NCBI GenBank assembly: GCA_927911235.1
Contig: CAKMOY010000065.1
Span: 1-7,679 of the forward strand
Source: an uncultured Moraxella sp.
Lineage (GTDB): Bacteria; Pseudomonadota; Gammaproteobacteria; Pseudomonadales; Moraxellaceae
DNA length: 7,679 bases
Direction: 5' to 3'
Shown: positions 5,568 through 7,679 of the stretch, piece by piece
How positions within the stretch are numbered: position 1 is the first letter of the stretch
How the letters are laid out: each line of letters starts with the position of its first letter
Notes under the pieces: model-generated
The model's database searches: none
What the model was told of the DNA's origin: nothing
Seen by the model: only the letters and a program-made list of their open reading frames with translations
Program-made: the position numbers and the translations under genes

Positions 5568-5843
5568 ATGAAAATCACCTACGACCCAGACAAAAATCAA
5601 AAAAACATTGACGAACGCCAACTTAGCTTTGACGAAGCCATCAACTTTGACTTTTTAACCGCCAAAGTAAAAATTGACAACCGCTTTGACTATGGCGAAA
5701 CCCGCTACATTGCCGTAGGCTTTTTGGGAGAGCGTTTACACGTCTTAGTATTTACACCTACACCAGACGGTTTGCGTGTCATCAGCTTTAGAAAAGCCAA
5801 CAAACGAGAGATAAAAAACTATGAACAAACATTTAATCAATGA
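5568..5843 (+). CDS. brnT: BrnT family ribonuclease toxin
   Basis: This 91-residue protein is a complete BrnT toxin (RelE-like fold), an endoribonuclease that cuts RNA and arrests growth when its antitoxin is lost. MKITYDPDKNQKNIDERQLS contains the family's N-terminal D.xKN..N...H/R..sFe.A pattern. It is followed by the DxR..YGE.R....G......L.V.FTP..... RVIS.RKAN.RE...Y core with all the usual Arg/Glu/Tyr positions present. ATG 5568 is chosen because family members begin exactly there; an in-frame TTG at 5541 lies in the -10 region and cannot be used. No Shine-Dalgarno is visible, so translation may be weak, which is sensible for a toxin. It overlaps brnA by 23 bases and runs opposite to the surrounding phage genes, as expected for a cargo module. 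It appears intact. Confidence 0.93.
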   Translation: MKITYDPDKNQKNIDERQLSFDEAINFDFLTAKVKIDNRFDYGETRYIAVGFLGERLHVLVFTPTPDGLRVISFRKANKREIKNYEQTFNQ

Positions 5844-6090
5844 ACATGGCGAAGTCCGAGAACTCACCCAAGCAGATTTCACAGACTTTGCACCAGCAAC
5901 CGATATATTACCAACCGAATTTTTAAACATGGTAAAAACTCGTGGCAAACAAAAAACACCGACAAAATCCCTAACCAGCATTCGCCTAGATAGCGATGTC
6001 ATAGATTATTTCAAACAACACGGCAAAGGTTGGCAAACACGCCTAAACAATGCCCTGCGTGAATACATCGCCACACAGCCAACCGCCTAA
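5821..6090 (+). CDS. brnA: BrnA family antitoxin
   Basis: This 89-residue protein is the partner antitoxin of BrnT. BrnA binds the toxin with its flexible N-terminal half and the operator with a C-terminal ribbon-helix-helix. The sequence fits this: an acidic, loosely structured N-terminus (MNKHLINEHGEVRELTQADF, then PATDILPTEFLN), a basic linker (KTRGKQKTPTKS), then TSIRLDSDVIDYFKQHGKGW and QTRLNNALREYI. This is the DUF4415-type RHH block with the hallmark GKGWQTR.N..LR. ATG at 5821 lies inside the end of brnT, so translation is coupled. It stops 11 bases before a terminator that also serves the converging phage operon. It appears complete. The BrnA-BrnT order, toxin first, is usual for this family. 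Confidence 0.92.
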   Translation: MNKHLINEHGEVRELTQADFTDFAPATDILPTEFLNMVKTRGKQKTPTKSLTSIRLDSDVIDYFKQHGKGWQTRLNNALREYIATQPTA

Positions 6091-6098
6091 AAATAAAG

Positions 6099-6119
6099 CA
6101 AAAAACCCACCTTGTAAAG
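6099..6119 (+). repeat. Right copy of the 21-bp direct repeat flanking brnTA
   Basis: It is identical to 5471-5491. This copy forms the left arm and loop of a complete terminator hairpin, so it is likely the ancestral one. The 628 bp from one repeat start to the other would be the unit gained or lost. Confidence 0.7.
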
Positions 6120-6127
6120 TGGGTTTT
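6102..6127. terminator. Bidirectional intrinsic terminator between brnA and the terminase-like gene
   Basis: aaaacccac (6102-6110) and gtgggtttt (6119-6127) make a perfect 9-bp stem with an 8-base loop. T follows on the plus strand, and TTTTTT on the minus strand. It ends brnTA from the left and the minus-strand phage operon from the right, overlapping the latter's stop codon. Confidence 0.85.
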
Positions 6128-6866
6128 ACTCATCTTCCCCCACCACATCATAATCCCCAGTTTCCGCCATTAACTCAAACTCCCTTAACCGCTGTTTCAA
6201 CTCTTGATTAATCTGTTGCCGTTTCACACGCTCCATTTCGTCCAACTGCTCCAATGCTTCAAACGTTGCCATGCGTTTTTGTTGTTCAGATTCTTTGAAA
6301 TCATCAACCGTAATCCCGCACACAACAAATTCCTGCTCAGCTATCATCTTTTGACTGGCTGTTAGTTGGTTTAGCGTTCGGCTCAACGTTTCAGATATAA
6401 CAATCACCTTTTGAATTTTTTCACCGTCAAACTCTGGGTCAAGCCCATGCAACATATTCACCGTATCAATCGTACTATCCTGTAAATCCCCTAACTGCTC
6501 AAGGCGTTTTCGGTGCTTTTGGATAATCTTTCGCTTTTGTTCAGCGTTTAATACAAGGCTGTCCATTTCTCGTTCAATTTTGGTTTTTGCGTTCAAAACC
6601 GCCACTGGGATAACCTTGTTATTTCCTTTATTGTCTTTATTTTCAACTGATTGCGTGCGTTCTTTTTTGCGTTCTGTTTTTTTTAACTTGCTCTTTTTTT
6701 TCCAGTTTTCTTTTTTTGCCTTAGTCGCAACAGCAGATTTTGACGCTGGTGCATTCTCTTCGCCAAAAATTTCAATCAATTTTTCTACCAATTCAGAATA
6801 AGAAATATCAGGTGTATTTTCCCATATCGTCCTTGCCGTTTCCCATACTTCGCTTGCAATCGCCAT
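6126..6866 (-). CDS. Putative phage terminase small subunit-like protein
   Basis: This 246-residue protein probably recognises phage DNA for packaging. Residues ~1-55 (SEVWETARTIWENTPDISYS, ELVEKLIEIFGEE, SKSAVATKAKKENWKKK) form a helix-turn-helix-like segment in the style of small terminase N-termini, 'A..IW...P..SY.EL...', with the recognition-helix-plus-ENW.K end. A Lys/Glu-rich linker of about 35 residues follows (KSKLKKTERKKERTQ). The rest is a long charged helical region with heptad-like spacing (AEQKRKIIQKHRKRLEQLGD, EQLDEMERVKRQQINQELKQ) suited to oligomerisation. ATG at 6866 is preferred over GTG 6872; GGGGT lies 4 bases before it. The stop coincides with the terminator. No large subunit is present in the window; it could lie outside it. 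An alternative is a phage DNA-binding or replication accessory protein. Call moderate. Confidence 0.5.
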   Translation of the reverse strand: MAIASEVWETARTIWENTPDISYSELVEKLIEIFGEENAPASKSAVATKAKKENWKKKSKLKKTERKKERTQSVENKDNKGNNKVIPVAVLNAKTKIEREMDSLVLNAEQKRKIIQKHRKRLEQLGDLQDSTIDTVNMLHGLDPEFDGEKIQKVIVISETLSRTLNQLTASQKMIAEQEFVVCGITVDDFKESEQQKRMATFEALEQLDEMERVKRQQINQELKQRLREFELMAETGDYDVVGEDE

Positions 6867-6877
6867 AATCACCCCAC

Positions 6878-7216
6878 TTAAGCAACAGCTTCAACAGTAG
6901 GTGTTGGCAATGGCAAACTATACTGATGCTGCTTATCAATATCCACAAGTAACCTATGCTTATCTTCTCTATCCATACGCTCTGCTATCTGCTCTAATTG
7001 TGCTTGGATTTGGGTTTGTTTTTGGGCTTGTATTACGTTAATTTTTCTAATAATATATTCAAGGTGAATTAATAGATGATGTAATGTTTCATCAGATTCT
7101 TTTATTTTTTGGTTGTTTATAATCAAATAGTTAGAGATTTTTTCACAGCATTTTACCAACTCTAAATGTTCGTCCTTATCTACTTTTTTAATCACATCAG
7201 TGATAGACGTAACCAT
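6878..7216 (-). CDS. Small coiled-coil protein of unknown function, phage operon
   Basis: This protein of about 112 residues begins at ATG 7216 (MVTSITDVIKKVDKDEHLEL), overlapping the regulator gene by 20 bases. A TTG at 7225 is also in frame but less likely. It stops 11 bases before the terminase-like gene. Residues 20-80 are predicted helical, with IIRKINVIQAQKQTQIQAQL and EQIAERMDREDKHRLLVDID forming a probable coiled coil. A short Pro-rich tail ends PLPTPTVEAVA. There is no membrane segment, no catalytic motif and only a Cys pair (KCCEK) of interest. I do not recognise the family. Coupled position between the regulator and the packaging-like gene makes it part of the same transcript. It appears intact. 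Confidence 0.65.
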   Translation of the reverse strand: MVTSITDVIKKVDKDEHLELVKCCEKISNYLIINNQKIKESDETLHHLLIHLEYIIRKINVIQAQKQTQIQAQLEQIAERMDREDKHRLLVDIDKQHQYSLPLPTPTVEAVA

Positions 7217-7574
7217 TTTGTTCAATCATTGGTTCAAAATAATGCCGTGTGTTAATCAATACATTGTTAATATGACTGGCATAAATATCATTAATCGGTT
7301 CGCACGATTTACCCAAAATATAATCCGTACTACAGCCGTAAAGGTCAGATAATATCAATAACATATCAATGCTAATATCTACATGACCGTTTTCAATCTC
7401 ACTGATACGGTTTCGGTTATTATCAATCCCCCACACCTGCTCCATAACCTGTGCTTGTGTGTAGCCAGCTCCGATACGAGCGACCTTTAGATTATTTCCC
7501 AACAATTTTTTTCTTTGTCGTTGTTGATTTTCGGTAAAATACCGTTTTGTTAATTTTGTTCTTTTTTCGCTCAT
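7197..7574 (-). CDS. XRE-family helix-turn-helix regulator (Cro/CI type)
   Basis: This 125-residue DNA-binding regulator starts at ATG 7574, with GGTGA upstream across a run of A. The basic lead (KRTKLTKRYFTENQQRQRKK) precedes a complete HTH_3/XRE domain: LGNNLKVARIGAGYTQAQVM (helices 1 and 2), then NNRNRISEIENGHVDISIDM (helix 3 and turn) and LLILSDLYGCSTDYILGKS, the standard 'L...S.LY.CSTDYILG' end of Cro/CI domains. A short C-terminal extension (IYASHINNVLINTRHYFEPM) may mediate dimerisation. Unlike lambda CI there is no LexA-like self-cleavage domain, so it would be a small repressor. It overlaps the next gene. It follows the end of another gene by 13 bases in the same direction, so it is probably not expressed from its own promoter as a classic divergent CI would be. 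Family call strong; exact role unknown. Confidence 0.88.
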   Translation of the reverse strand: MSEKRTKLTKRYFTENQQRQRKKLLGNNLKVARIGAGYTQAQVMEQVWGIDNNRNRISEIENGHVDISIDMLLILSDLYGCSTDYILGKSCEPINDIYASHINNVLINTRHYFEPMIEQNGYVYH

Positions 7575-7587
7575 TTTTTTTCACCAG

Positions 7588-7679
7588 TTAATTATTACCA
7601 TACCGTCCAAATTCTAGCCGTCTATTTGCCTGTATCGTCCGCCATTGTTCAAATTTTAACTCACTTGCTTTTATAGAAA
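7588..7679 (-). CDS. C-terminal end of an unidentified upstream phage gene (partial)
   Basis: The minus-strand frame that ends at the TAA at 7588-7590 reads SIKASELKFEQWRTIQANRR and then LEFGRYGNN to the edge of the window, with no internal stop. The charged, regular composition looks like real coding sequence, and the stop is only 13 bases from the XRE regulator's ATG, so the two are likely in one operon. The 5' part lies outside the window and no family can be assigned from 29 residues. It is too short to rule out chance. Confidence 0.5.
   Translation of the reverse strand, partial: SIKASELKFEQWRTIQANRRLEFGRYGNN

Noticed and set aside
5745..6002. Minus-strand frame of 85 codons
   Set aside because: It is the antisense shadow of brnT and brnA, both of which are clear family members.
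6580..6801. Plus-strand hydrophobic frame of 73 codons resembling a membrane peptide
   Set aside because: The Phe-rich run is the complement of the Lys-rich linker of the terminase-like protein.
1..7679. CRISPR array, tRNA or rRNA genes
   Set aside because: I saw no regularly spaced repeats and no cloverleaf or ribosomal RNA signature on either strand.

Overview
This window looks like part of a decaying tailed-phage (myovirus-type) prophage in an AT-rich gammaproteobacterium, most likely a Moraxella or close Moraxellaceae relative. That host guess is inference from base composition and the general flavour of the proteins; nothing in the window fixes the species. Almost every gene lies on the minus strand, packed with ATGA-type overlaps, so the prophage reads right to left.

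In transcription order, the right-hand block (7679 to 6126) holds the end of an unidentified gene, an XRE-family repressor-like regulator, a small coiled-coil protein and a protein resembling a small terminase subunit. It ends in a bidirectional terminator. A BrnT/BrnA toxin-antitoxin pair with its own strong promoter sits next, on the opposite strand (5512-6127). It is a typical cargo ('moron') insertion and is flanked by a 21-bp direct repeat. Beyond it lie a terminator, the relic of a KilA-N-type gene (5033-5294) and another terminator.

The late structural block (4902 to 488) follows: a small three-helix membrane protein, a small gene split by a one-base frameshift, a baseplate J-like protein, a broken tail/baseplate gene, a broken small gene with a tail-fibre N-terminal motif, a tail-tube-like protein and an unidentified small protein. 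The last gene is a DNA methyltransferase that has lost its catalytic centre and is cut at its C-terminal DPF(M) motif by one end of an IS200/IS605-family element. The element's own tnpA is frameshifted several times (1-256).

The window is therefore a mosaic of intact regulatory and cargo genes beside eroded virion genes. Six of the disruptions in the virion genes are single-base shifts, four of them at poly-A tracts on the coding strand, so homopolymer sequencing error must be excluded before all are called mutations. I found no wholly new system. The best leads are the repeat-flanked brnTA cassette with a palindrome over its -10 box, the hairpin that buries the ribosome binding site of the tail-tube-like gene, and the base-level placement of the IS end within the methyltransferase.
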